Source: Polaromonas sp. (GTDB lineage Bacteria > Pseudomonadota > Gammaproteobacteria > Burkholderiales > Burkholderiaceae_C). Taken from it: a stretch of DNA of 13,652 nucleotides. The first letter of the stretch is position 1. Every line of letters begins with the position of its first letter. The stretch spans positions 1-13,652 of the forward strand of contig JANYFF010000349.1 of the NCBI GenBank assembly GCA_025362825.1. The letters are read 5' to 3'. Both the position numbers and the translations under genes were made by a program. This document shows, piece after piece, positions 1 to 6,392 of this stretch. The notes under the pieces were generated by a model that worked only from the letters and a program-made list of their open reading frames with translations, had not been told where the DNA came from and searched no databases.

Positions 1-785
1 TGACGCCTGCCGGCGAGACGCTTTACAGCCAGTCGCTGGAGATGCTGCAGGGCCTGCAGTCCACGCGCGCCATGCTGCGCGGCCACACTTCTGCCGGCCA
101 GGACGTGATCGAATTCGCAGTGCCGCACACGCTGGCGTTTACATTTTTCCCCGCTTGGGTCACCAGCCTGCGGGAGAAATTCGGCCCCATCAAAAGCCGC
201 CTGATTGCGCTGAATGTGCACGACGCGGTGCTGCGGTTGGTCGAGGGGAGTTGCGACCTGCTGATCGCCTACCACCACGATTCGCAGCCTTTCCAGCTTG
301 ACCCGAACCGCTATGAAATGGTGACGCTGGGGCGCGAGGTGTTGTCGCCTTACGTCAAGCCCGACGCCGATGGACATCCGCTGTTCAGGCTTCCCGGCCG
401 CGCAGGCCAGCCCCTGCCTTATCTAGGGTATGCCCCGGGCGCCTATCTGGGGCGCGTAGTAGACCTGATCCTTAAGCAGGCCAGCGTGGCGATTCATCTG
501 GACCGGGTGTATGAGACCGACATGGCCGAAGGCCTGAAAGCCATGGCACTGGAAGGGCACGGCATCGCTTTTCTGCCTTCCAGCGCTGTAAAAAAGGAAT
601 TGCGAGCAAAAAAGCTCGTCAGCGCGGGGGAGCAGCTCGAAATGGTCATGGACATACGGGTTTACCGCGAACGGCCAGTCTCCAGCGACTCGGCGAAAAG
701 TCCTGCGCAGGCACTCTGGACTTATCTTCAGTCCCAACCAGGCGTTGCCCCTGACGCGCCGGCTTTCAGACCTGCACCTAAGTAG
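1..785 (+). CDS. LysR-type regulator, HypT-like, 5'-truncated by window edge
   Basis: This frame is open from position 3 and ends at a TAG at 783-785, giving 260 residues of what should be a protein of about 300. The first visible residues (TPAGETLYSQS) match the end of a LysR winged helix-turn-helix, so most of the DNA-binding domain lies before the window. The rest is a LysR substrate-binding domain. Its pattern (a VEGSCDLLIAYHH segment, a YLGRVVDLIL segment, then GHGIAFLPSSAV and a KKLVSAGE strand) follows the order seen in Escherichia coli HypT (YjiE), the hypochlorite-responsive LysR protein; this is my comparison from memory. It lies 409 bp upstream of gltI on the same strand, so it could regulate the glt operon or simply neighbour it. 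The ATG at 42 is internal and is not the start. The LysR family is certain; the HypT-like placement is moderate. Confidence 0.9.
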   Translation, partial: TPAGETLYSQSLEMLQGLQSTRAMLRGHTSAGQDVIEFAVPHTLAFTFFPAWVTSLREKFGPIKSRLIALNVHDAVLRLVEGSCDLLIAYHHDSQPFQLDPNRYEMVTLGREVLSPYVKPDADGHPLFRLPGRAGQPLPYLGYAPGAYLGRVVDLILKQASVAIHLDRVYETDMAEGLKAMALEGHGIAFLPSSAVKKELRAKKLVSAGEQLEMVMDIRVYRERPVSSDSAKSPAQALWTYLQSQPGVAPDAPAFRPAPK

Positions 786-790
786 CAACC

Positions 791-825
791 CTGACTACCT
801 ATGAAAAAAATGCATGGGTAGCCAG
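791..825 (+). terminator. Stem-loop just after the LysR gene, no U-tract
   Basis: The arms 791-803 and 813-825 pair over 13 positions with one A-C mismatch and one G-U wobble, closing a loop of mostly A (804-812). It starts five bases after the LysR stop. The wobble pairs only in plus-strand RNA, which favours a role in the LysR transcript. No run of T follows, so it is more likely a 3'-end stabiliser or a rho-associated structure than a classic intrinsic terminator. Confidence 0.5.
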
Positions 826-842
826 CGAAACGGCATTGGCGG

Positions 843-857
843 TTTTCAGCCTGAAAA
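843..857. promoter_or_regulatory. 15-bp palindrome, possible LysR-type operator
   Basis: TTTTCAG-C-CTGAAAA is a perfect dyad with a single central base. It contains the T-N11-A spacing (844 to 856) typical of LysR-family boxes. It lies between a LysR gene and gltI, about 340 bp before gltI, which is far for a direct activator site. Seen directly as a dyad; the role as an operator is inference. Confidence 0.3.
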
Positions 858-919
858 TTTACAGTTCGGTGGTTCTGCTTTGCATGGCGACAGGCCGCTG
901 CTGAAGTTAGACGAAAAGC

Positions 920-935
920 TGGCACAAAGGCTGCT
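920..935 (+). promoter_or_regulatory. Candidate sigma-54 (-24/-12) promoter upstream of gltI
   Basis: TGGCAC at 920-925, five bases, then CTGCT at 931-935 matches the RpoN consensus TGGCACG-N4-TTGCW except at the seventh base and the first T of the -12 block. The invariant GG and GC are exactly ten bases apart. Transcription would start near 946-948, leaving a leader of about 250 bases before gltI. Pseudomonas acidic amino acid uptake genes are known to be RpoN dependent, which makes the site plausible here. A chance match cannot be excluded. Confidence 0.4.
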
Positions 936-967
936 TGCACAGTGTTATAGACAACGACTTGTATGTG

Positions 968-984
968 TGCACCACATCGGGGCT
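968..984. promoter_or_regulatory. NtrC-like dyad (TGCACC-N5-GGGGCT)
   Basis: TGCACC at 968-973 and GGGGCT at 979-984 with a 5-bp spacer agree with the NtrC binding consensus TGCACC-N5-GGTGCA at ten of twelve positions. It lies about 33 bp downstream of the -12 block of the candidate sigma-54 promoter, not upstream as is usual for an enhancer. The role is inference. Confidence 0.3.
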
Positions 985-1194
985 GGATGGTTGTAGCCGG
1001 TTTTGAAACTCCTGAACTGATGCGTCGTCTTTCTTTTTTTAAACGGTCGTAACCAAAGCTGAAATGATCCCTTTAAAGCCCCGTTCCATACGGGCAGGCC
1101 GATCTGGAAAGCTCGGGTAAACCTTGGGACTGCCAGGGTACTGATTCTCTAAAATAGCGTTCACTAACCGTTTCATTTCATTACAGGAGACTCC
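985..1194. other. Leader/promoter spacer before gltI
   Basis: No supportable gene lies here. There is a pyrimidine-rich stretch at about 1028-1040 and an AGGAG ribosome binding site at 1185-1189, five bases before the gltI ATG. A TAAAAT at 1150-1155 could be a -10 box. The only reasonable -35 (TTGGGA, 1124-1129) is 20 bp away, which is too far, so no vegetative promoter is called with confidence. Confidence 0.5.
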
Positions 1195-2094
1195 ATGAAA
1201 CTAAAATTAGCCGTCCTCTCAATCGCGATGCTCGCAGCAGGCGGGGTTTTTGCCCAGGCAACCGACACCCTCGCCAAGGTCAAGGCCTCAGGCGTGATCA
1301 CCATGGGCGTTCGTGACTCTTCTGGTGCGCTGTCGTACACCTTGGGTGACGGCAAATACACCGGCTACCACGTCGAAGTCTGCAACCGCGTTATCGCCGC
1401 TCTTGAAAAAGCCGCCGGCCGCAAGCTGGAAGTGAAATACCAGCCCGTGACCTCACAAAACCGCATCCCGCTGGTGCAAAACGGCACAGTCGACATCGAG
1501 TGTGGCTCCACCACCAACAATGCAGCGCGCCAGAAAGACGTTGCCTTTCTTGACACCACCTTTGTTGAAGAAGTCCGCATTGCCGTCAAGGCAAACTCGG
1601 GCATCACCTCAATTACCCAACTCAATGGCAAGAACGTGGCAACCACCACCGGTACTACCTCTGTCCAGACGCTGCGTAAGAACGAGCGCGCCAAAAACAT
1701 CGATTTCAAGGAAGTTTTTGGCAAGGACCATTCCGACAGCTTTCTGCTGCTCGAATCCGGTCGTGCTGAAGCCTTCGTGATGGATGGCTCCATCCTGGCT
1801 GGCAACATTGCCACCGCCAAAAACCCGGCTGATTTCAAGATCGTCGGTGAGGTGCTGAGCGTTGAGCCGATTGCAATCATGGTCCGCAAGGACGATGCAG
1901 CCTTCAAGAAGCTGGGCGACGACACCATCAAGGACATGATCAAGACGGGCGACCTGGCCAAGCTCTGGGACAAATGGTTCATGCAGCCGATTCCTCCAAA
2001 GAATGCACGCGTCGGCCTGCCTGTGAGCGAAAGCACCAAGGCAGCCTGGGCGACGCCTAACGACAAGCCAATGGAAGACTACGTCAAGAAGTAA
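1195..2094 (+). CDS. gltI: Glutamate/aspartate ABC transporter, periplasmic binding protein GltI
   Basis: A 299-residue periplasmic solute-binding protein of the polar amino acid family (E. coli GltI is about 302). It captures L-glutamate/L-aspartate in the periplasm and delivers it to GltJK. Residues 1-22 form a clear Sec signal peptide: two lysines, a hydrophobic core, then VFA-QA, with cleavage after A20 or A22. The mature protein starts with the family hallmark GVRDSSGALSYTLGDGKYTGYHVEV (residues 38-62), whose Arg and Ser bind the ligand in this family. The C-terminal lobe carries ESGRAEAFVMDGSILAG. The ATG has AGGAG five bases upstream. It is first in gltIJKL and is separated from gltJ by 111 bp containing a strong hairpin, a usual arrangement for making more binding protein than membrane subunits. 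Substrate is inferred from similarity; the family is certain. Confidence 0.96.
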   Translation: MKLKLAVLSIAMLAAGGVFAQATDTLAKVKASGVITMGVRDSSGALSYTLGDGKYTGYHVEVCNRVIAALEKAAGRKLEVKYQPVTSQNRIPLVQNGTVDIECGSTTNNAARQKDVAFLDTTFVEEVRIAVKANSGITSITQLNGKNVATTTGTTSVQTLRKNERAKNIDFKEVFGKDHSDSFLLLESGRAEAFVMDGSILAGNIATAKNPADFKIVGEVLSVEPIAIMVRKDDAAFKKLGDDTIKDMIKTGDLAKLWDKWFMQPIPPKNARVGLPVSESTKAAWATPNDKPMEDYVKK

Positions 2095-2108
2095 TCCAGC
2101 GTAATAAC

Positions 2109-2142
2109 AAAGCCCCGCCCGTGAGCATTCCTGGCGGGGTTT
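2109..2142 (+). terminator. Hairpin between gltI and gltJ
   Basis: AAA(G)CCCCGCC at 2109-2119 pairs with GGCGGGGTTT at 2133-2142 with one bulged G and a 13-base loop, followed by the T-rich TTTGTCTTTTG. It looks like a leaky intrinsic terminator or a 3' stabiliser for gltI mRNA. It lies 14 bases after the gltI stop, inside the operon. Confidence 0.75.
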
Positions 2143-2205
2143 GTCTTTTGCTTCCGGCGTATGTAGCCAGAGAACAAGCATCTTTAACCATAGGCGGGAG
2201 TCACC

Positions 2206-2928
2206 ATGAGTTGGGATTGGAAAGTATTTTTGAGCGACGACGGCAGTGGGCGCACCTATCTGCAATGGATGTTCGATGCCTGGGGCTGGACTCTGGCAGT
2301 CGCCGGCGCCTCCTGGGTGGTGGCCATGGTGGTAGGGGCGCTGATGGGGACCTTGCGCACTCTGCCCAACAGCCCCTGGCTGGTTCGCCTGGCCAATGCC
2401 TGGGTTGAGCTGTTTCGCAATGTTCCGCTGCTGGTGCAAATCTTCATCTGGTACTTTGTAGTGCCTAAAGTAATCCCGGCGATGAAAGAGCTTCCCAGCT
2501 TCATCCTGGTGGTGTTCGCCCTTGGATTTTTCACCTCGGCGCGTATTGCCGAGCAATTCCGTGCCGGTATCCAGGCGTTGCCACGCGGCCAGCGCTATGC
2601 CGGCATGGCAATGGGATTCACGACAGCGCAAACCTATCGCTATGTGATTTTGCCGATGGCTTTTCGCATCATCATCCCGCCGCTTACCAGCGAGTCCATG
2701 AACCTGCTGAAAAACTCTTCAGTGGCTTTTGCGGTGTCGATTGCAGAGCTCACCATGTTTGCCATGCAGGCACAGGAAGAAACCTCGCGTGGCATCGAGA
2801 TCTATCTTGCAGTCACGCTGCTTTATGCAGTCTCTGCGTTTGCCGTCAACCGTGTCATGGCCTTTGTCGAGAAGAAAGTCCAGATTCCCGGTTTTGTCGT
2901 AGCCGGCGTTGCTGGCGGAGGACATTGA
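2206..2928 (+). CDS. gltJ: Glutamate/aspartate ABC transporter permease GltJ
   Basis: A 240-residue inner-membrane permease of the HisMQ type (E. coli GltJ is about 246). It forms the translocation pore with GltK. Hydrophobic segments are visible at about residues 28-50, 72-90, 99-114 and 205-222. The cytoplasmic EAA-type loop that contacts the ATPase is AGIQALPRGQRYAGMAMG plus the ILP at 148-150 (residues 120-150). NLLKNSSVAFAVSIAEL follows, a sequence typical of GltJ/GlnP permeases. The ATG is preceded by GGGAG five bases upstream. It ends with a TGA at 2926-2928, one base before the gltK ATG, so the two permeases are probably translationally coupled. Confidence 0.95.
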   Translation: MSWDWKVFLSDDGSGRTYLQWMFDAWGWTLAVAGASWVVAMVVGALMGTLRTLPNSPWLVRLANAWVELFRNVPLLVQIFIWYFVVPKVIPAMKELPSFILVVFALGFFTSARIAEQFRAGIQALPRGQRYAGMAMGFTTAQTYRYVILPMAFRIIIPPLTSESMNLLKNSSVAFAVSIAELTMFAMQAQEETSRGIEIYLAVTLLYAVSAFAVNRVMAFVEKKVQIPGFVVAGVAGGGH

Positions 2929-2929
2929 C

Positions 2930-3616
2930 ATGTTTGGACTCGACCTGAGTTTTTTAAGCTGGGACATCATCTCCAAGTTCGTCATCAAGGGCTTCATCTT
3001 CAGCATCGAGCTGACCGTGGTGTCCACAATTGGCGGCATTATTTTTGGCACCATCCTGGCGCTGATGCGCCTGTCGGGCAAAAAAATCCTGACGGTTCCG
3101 GCCACCATTTACGTCAATGGCATGCGTTCCGTGCCGCTGGTGATGGTGATCCTGTGGTTCTTTCTGCTGGTACCTGCGGGTTTTTACGCCATGATCCCTG
3201 GCGGCAGCAATTACCGGGCTGAAATTTCAGCCATCATCACCTTCGTGGCGTTTGAAGCGGCTTACTTCAGCGAGATCATGCGGGCCGGTATCCAGTCAAT
3301 TTCACGCGGCCAGGTCAACGCTGGCCGTGCGCTGGGTATGACGTACGCGCAGAACATGAAGCTCATCATCCTGCCGCAGGCCTTTCGCAACATGGTGCCC
3401 ATCCTGCTAACGCAAACCATCATCCTGTTTCAGGACACCTCGCTGGTGTATGCCATCGGTGCCTATGACCTGCTTAAGGGGTTCAGCACTGCAGGCAAGA
3501 TTTATGGCCGACCTGAAGAGGCCTACCTGCTGGCGGCCGTGGTTTATTTCGTGATGTGTTTCAGCTTGTCGTATGTCGTCAAGCGTGTACAAACCAAAAT
3601 TGCAATCATTCGGTAA
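2930..3616 (+). CDS. gltK: Glutamate/aspartate ABC transporter permease GltK
   Basis: A 228-residue second permease (E. coli GltK is about 224). I chose the ATG at 2930 because GGCGGAGG lies just before it and the length fits; a TTG at 2909 in the same frame would overlap gltJ and has no such support. Hydrophobic segments lie at about 22-46, 67-88, 101-115 and 195-215. The EAA-type loop is AGIQSISRGQVNAGRALGMT through ILP (119-149), followed by QTIILFQDTSLVYAIG, the conserved pattern after the loop in this family. It starts one base after gltJ stops. GltJ and GltK presumably form a heterodimer. A 47-bp gap containing a small inverted repeat separates it from gltL. Confidence 0.95.
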   Translation: MFGLDLSFLSWDIISKFVIKGFIFSIELTVVSTIGGIIFGTILALMRLSGKKILTVPATIYVNGMRSVPLVMVILWFFLLVPAGFYAMIPGGSNYRAEISAIITFVAFEAAYFSEIMRAGIQSISRGQVNAGRALGMTYAQNMKLIILPQAFRNMVPILLTQTIILFQDTSLVYAIGAYDLLKGFSTAGKIYGRPEEAYLLAAVVYFVMCFSLSYVVKRVQTKIAIIR

Positions 3617-3635
3617 GTTGCTTTTGAACGCAACT
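3616..3635 (+). other. Small inverted repeat between gltK and gltL
   Basis: AGTTGC (3616-3621) and GCAACT (3630-3635) form a 6-bp stem with an 8-base loop right at the gltK stop. It is weak and has no T-tract, so termination is unlikely. It may only mark an mRNA processing or stability element. Confidence 0.3.
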
Positions 3636-3663
3636 GCAAACGGATAAAACTGGAGAGAAGACG

Positions 3664-4407
3664 ATGGCTATGATTGAAATGAAGGAAGTGTCCAAGTGGT
3701 ACGGTCCTGTACAGGTCCTGAACAACTGCACCACCAGCATCAACAAGGGCGAAGTGGTCGTGGTGTGCGGGCCGTCGGGTTCCGGCAAATCAACCCTGAT
3801 TAAAACCATCAATGCACTGGAGCCTTTTCAGAAGGGCCAAATCTTTGTGGATGGACAAGCCGTTCATGACCCGAAGACCGACCTGCCCAAGCTGCGCTCC
3901 AGAGTTGGCATGGTGTTCCAGAATTTCGAGTTGTTTCCGCATTTGAGCGTGACTGAGAACCTGACGCTGGCGCAGATGAAGGTGCTGAACCGCAAGCCGG
4001 ATGAAGCCAAAACCCATGGTCTCAAATACCTGGACCGCGTGGGCCTGATGGCGCACAAGGACAAATTCCCCGGCCAGCTGTCGGGTGGCCAGCAGCAGCG
4101 TGTGGCGATTGCCCGCGCGCTCAGCATGGACCCGATCGCCATGTTGTTTGACGAGCCCACCTCGGCGCTCGACCCTGAAATGGTCGGCGAAGTGCTTGAC
4201 TGCATGATGGGCCTGGCCAACGAGGGCATGACCATGATGTGCGTGACCCACGAAATGGGTTTCGCCAAAAAGGTCGGCAGCCGCGTGATTTTCATGGACG
4301 TCGGCGGCAAGATTCTTGAGGATTGCACCAAGGACGAGTTCTTCAGCCATCCTGAAAACCGCCAGCCGCGTACCAAGGATTTCCTCAACAAAATCCTGGC
4401 GCACTAA
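3664..4407 (+). CDS. gltL: Glutamate/aspartate ABC transporter ATP-binding protein GltL
   Basis: A 247-residue cytoplasmic ATPase that drives uptake through GltJK (E. coli GltL is about 241). All nucleotide-binding motifs are intact: Walker A GPSGSGKST at 36-44, Q-loop Q86 in FQNFELFPH, signature LSGGQQQRVAIARAL at 139-153, Walker B AMLFDEP with D163 and E164, D-loop SALDP at 167-171, and H-loop H196 in THEMGFA. The ATG at 3664 has GGAGAG about seven bases upstream. Six residues on (M6) is an alternative start without a better ribosome binding site. It is the last gene of the operon, with a strong terminator 45 bp after its stop. Family assignment is certain; the glutamate/aspartate specificity comes from the gltIJK context. 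Confidence 0.96.
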   Translation: MAMIEMKEVSKWYGPVQVLNNCTTSINKGEVVVVCGPSGSGKSTLIKTINALEPFQKGQIFVDGQAVHDPKTDLPKLRSRVGMVFQNFELFPHLSVTENLTLAQMKVLNRKPDEAKTHGLKYLDRVGLMAHKDKFPGQLSGGQQQRVAIARALSMDPIAMLFDEPTSALDPEMVGEVLDCMMGLANEGMTMMCVTHEMGFAKKVGSRVIFMDVGGKILEDCTKDEFFSHPENRQPRTKDFLNKILAH

Positions 4408-4451
4408 CAAGCTGGCAGGCTGTGGCTCTACGCCGGCCCTTGTAGTTACTG

Positions 4452-4475
4452 AAGCCCCGCTTGCGGGGCTTTTTT
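4452..4475 (+). terminator. Intrinsic terminator of the glt operon
   Basis: AAGCCCCGC (4452-4460) and GCGGGGCTT (4463-4471) form a perfect 9-bp GC-rich stem, and the T-run reaches 4475. This is a textbook rho-independent terminator. The tight two-base loop may open by a pair or two. It lies only 40 bp before the pyrC start. Confidence 0.93.
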
Positions 4476-4515
4476 GCGTCCGACGCGCATCCATGCCAAT
4501 GCGACAATTAAGTCC

Positions 4516-5565
4516 ATGACCCCACACGCCACGCCCCTGACTTCCTTGACCATCACACGCCCTGACGACTGGCACCTGCATGTGCGGGACGGTGACGCCC
4601 TGTACACCGTGGTGCCGCACACAGCCGCGCAGTTCGGGCGCGCCATCATCATGCCCAACCTGCGACCACCGGTGACGACGGCTGTGCAAGCGGCCGACTA
4701 CCGCCAGCGCATCCAGGCAGCTGTGCCAGCAGGCGTGACATTTGAGCCGCTGATGACGCTGTACCTCACGGACAACCTGCCGCCTGACGAGATCAAACGC
4801 GCCAAAGATGCCGGTGTGGTCGCGCTCAAGCTCTACCCGGCCGGTGCGACGACCAACAGCGACGCTGGCGTCACCGACATGCGCAAGACCTACAAAACGC
4901 TTGAGGCCATGCAGCGCGAGGGCCTGTTGCTGCTGGTGCATGGCGAAGTCACCAGCGCGGACATCGACCTGTTTGATCGCGAGGCGGTGTTTATCGACAC
5001 CCAACTTATCCCGATGCGCCGCGATTTCCCCGAGCTCAAAATTGTTTTCGAGCACATCACCACCAAAGAGGCAGCGCACTACGTGCGTGATGCGGACAAG
5101 TTCACAGGCGCTACCGTCACGGCCCATCACCTGCTCTACAACCGCAACGCCATTTTCACGGGTGGCATTCGTCCGCACTATTACTGCCTCCCGGTGCTCA
5201 AGCGCGAAACGCATCGTCAGGCGCTGGTAGAAGTTGCCACCAGCGACAACCCGCGGTTCTTTTTAGGCACCGACAGCGCGCCGCACCCCGCTCAACTGAA
5301 AGAGCACGCTACGGGTTGCGCCGGCTGCTACACGGCACATGCGGCCATGGAGCTGTATGCCGAAGCCTTTGATGCCGCCGATGCGCTGCACAGGCTGGAG
5401 GCATTTGCCAGCTTCAACGGCGCAGATTTTTACGGCCTGCCGCGCAACACCGGCAGCATCACCCTGAAAAAGGAAAGCTGGGTACCGCCCGAGAGTTTTG
5501 CGTTTGGCGAGGCCCAGCTCAAGCCGCTGCGGTCTGGGGAAAGCCTGCCCTGGCGCCTGGTTTGA
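4516..5565 (+). CDS. pyrC: Dihydroorotase (class II), PyrC
   Basis: Catalyses the reversible cyclisation of N-carbamoyl-L-aspartate to dihydroorotate in pyrimidine synthesis, in the cytoplasm. It has 349 residues against 348 in E. coli. The two-zinc site is intact: H20 and H22 in DWHLHVRDG, the carboxylated lysine K105 in ALKLYPAG, H142 in LVHGEVT, H180 in FEHITTKEAA and the catalytic D253 in GTDSAPH. NLRPPV near residues 48-53 and the FNGADFYGLP segment near the C-terminus also fit. I chose the ATG at 4516 for its family-like length and because the conserved sequence begins soon after. No Shine-Dalgarno sequence is visible before it, and an earlier in-frame TTG (4474) sits in the T-run of the preceding terminator. 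The stop overlaps the start of the next gene. Confidence 0.97.
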   Translation: MTPHATPLTSLTITRPDDWHLHVRDGDALYTVVPHTAAQFGRAIIMPNLRPPVTTAVQAADYRQRIQAAVPAGVTFEPLMTLYLTDNLPPDEIKRAKDAGVVALKLYPAGATTNSDAGVTDMRKTYKTLEAMQREGLLLLVHGEVTSADIDLFDREAVFIDTQLIPMRRDFPELKIVFEHITTKEAAHYVRDADKFTGATVTAHHLLYNRNAIFTGGIRPHYYCLPVLKRETHRQALVEVATSDNPRFFLGTDSAPHPAQLKEHATGCAGCYTAHAAMELYAEAFDAADALHRLEAFASFNGADFYGLPRNTGSITLKKESWVPPESFAFGEAQLKPLRSGESLPWRLV

Positions 5566-6347
5566 GTCTGCAGGGGTCGCCGCACTCTGACGTATCGGGC
5601 AGCGCCGTTATTGACTGGTCACGTCCGTGGCTTGTACCGTTTGCTGCTTTGATGCCTGACGGGAGCCCGACGGAATGGGCACAGGCTGGCGGGACGGCCC
5701 GTGCGCTCAATGCGGCTGACAGGACGCCTGTACGTTTTGTGGCGCAGTCGGCCCTGACCGGGGGCCAGGCTTATGAGCAATTCATTCATGACACCGGGAG
5801 CGTGCCCACCCGCGACAACCTGCATGATTTGTTCAACGGACTGTGCTGGATGGCTTTTCCGCAGACCAAGAAAAAGCTCAACCAGTTGCAGGCTTCAGAG
5901 ATCGCGCGCGCGGGTGTTCACGAAACCCGCGGCCCGGTGCGCGACGCACTCACGCTGTTTGACGAGAACGCCGCGTTCCTGCAGGCTCCCGAGGCGCTAT
6001 GGGATGCGCTAACCGCACGCGACTGGCAGCGCCTGTTTGTTGAGCTGCGACCGCTGTGGGCTGAGGCCCGGCTAGTTCTGTTTGGCCACGCATTGCTTGA
6101 AAAGCTGGTTTACCCACGAAAACCCATCACGGCCCACGTTTATAGGGCGCAGTCTGCTATTTATTCAATAGCAATGACGGCAAGCATAACGGAACTCGAT
6201 ACGTGGATCGCAGCCGATTTGAGCGCGGATTGGCTTGCAGGGAAACCATTCGCTCCCATGCCCGTACTGGGTGTGCCGGGCTGGTGGCCGGACAACGAGA
6301 GCCCTTCGTTTTATGAGGACATCCTTGTATTTCGCCCGCCAAAATAG
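5562..6347 (+). CDS. DUF3025 family protein of unknown function
   Basis: A 261-residue protein that I recognise as DUF3025, a family with no established function. Supporting segments are IDWSRPWLVPF near residue 17, the conserved core DNLHDLFNGLCWMAFPQTKKKLN (about 86-108), VRDALTLFDENAAF (about 126-139), and the C-terminal PVLGVPGWWPDNESPSFYED. The best start is the TTG at 5562, which overlaps the pyrC TGA by three bases. The first ATG (5652) would remove the conserved N-terminal IDWSRPW segment. The overlap implies coupling to pyrC, an arrangement I recall from other Burkholderiales. No signal peptide or membrane segment is visible. A short AT-rich palindromic repeat lies inside the gene near codons 199-204. 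Confidence 0.85.
   Translation: MSLQGSPHSDVSGSAVIDWSRPWLVPFAALMPDGSPTEWAQAGGTARALNAADRTPVRFVAQSALTGGQAYEQFIHDTGSVPTRDNLHDLFNGLCWMAFPQTKKKLNQLQASEIARAGVHETRGPVRDALTLFDENAAFLQAPEALWDALTARDWQRLFVELRPLWAEARLVLFGHALLEKLVYPRKPITAHVYRAQSAIYSIAMTASITELDTWIAADLSADWLAGKPFAPMPVLGVPGWWPDNESPSFYEDILVFRPPK
6156..6172. repeat. Short palindromic repeat inside the DUF3025 gene
   Basis: GCTATT (6156-6161) and AATAGC (6167-6172) flank TATTC, with GCGCA to the left (6147-6151) and GGCAAG to the right. From memory, this AT-rich core with GCGCAAGC-like flanks resembles a small interspersed repeat common in Comamonadaceae. It is in frame, and it encodes a stretch (QSAIYSIAMTAS) that looks unlike the rest of the protein. 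Confidence 0.45.
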
Positions 6348-6392
6348 AAAATACGAATGAGTGGCCTGACACGATGTCCAGGCCCGGCCTGA

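Noticed and set aside
1124..1155. Vegetative promoter TTGGGA/TAAAAT before gltI
   Set aside because: The boxes are 20 bp apart, too far for a good promoter; left as a note only.
1609..2631. Minus-strand open frame of 340 codons across gltI and gltJ
   Set aside because: Antisense to clear genes, spans the hairpin between them, and shows no domain I recognise.
2909..2929. TTG start seven codons upstream for gltK
   Set aside because: It would overlap gltJ by 20 bp, while the ATG at 2930 has a GGAGG site and gives the family length.
4474..4515. Upstream TTG start for pyrC
   Set aside because: It lies in the T-run of the glt terminator and adds residues absent from the family.
3790..5214. Long open frame on the minus strand (474 codons) across gltL and pyrC
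   Set aside because: It lies antisense to two fully intact, recognisable genes and its translation (rich in His, Arg, Val) resembles no family; it is a codon-bias shadow.
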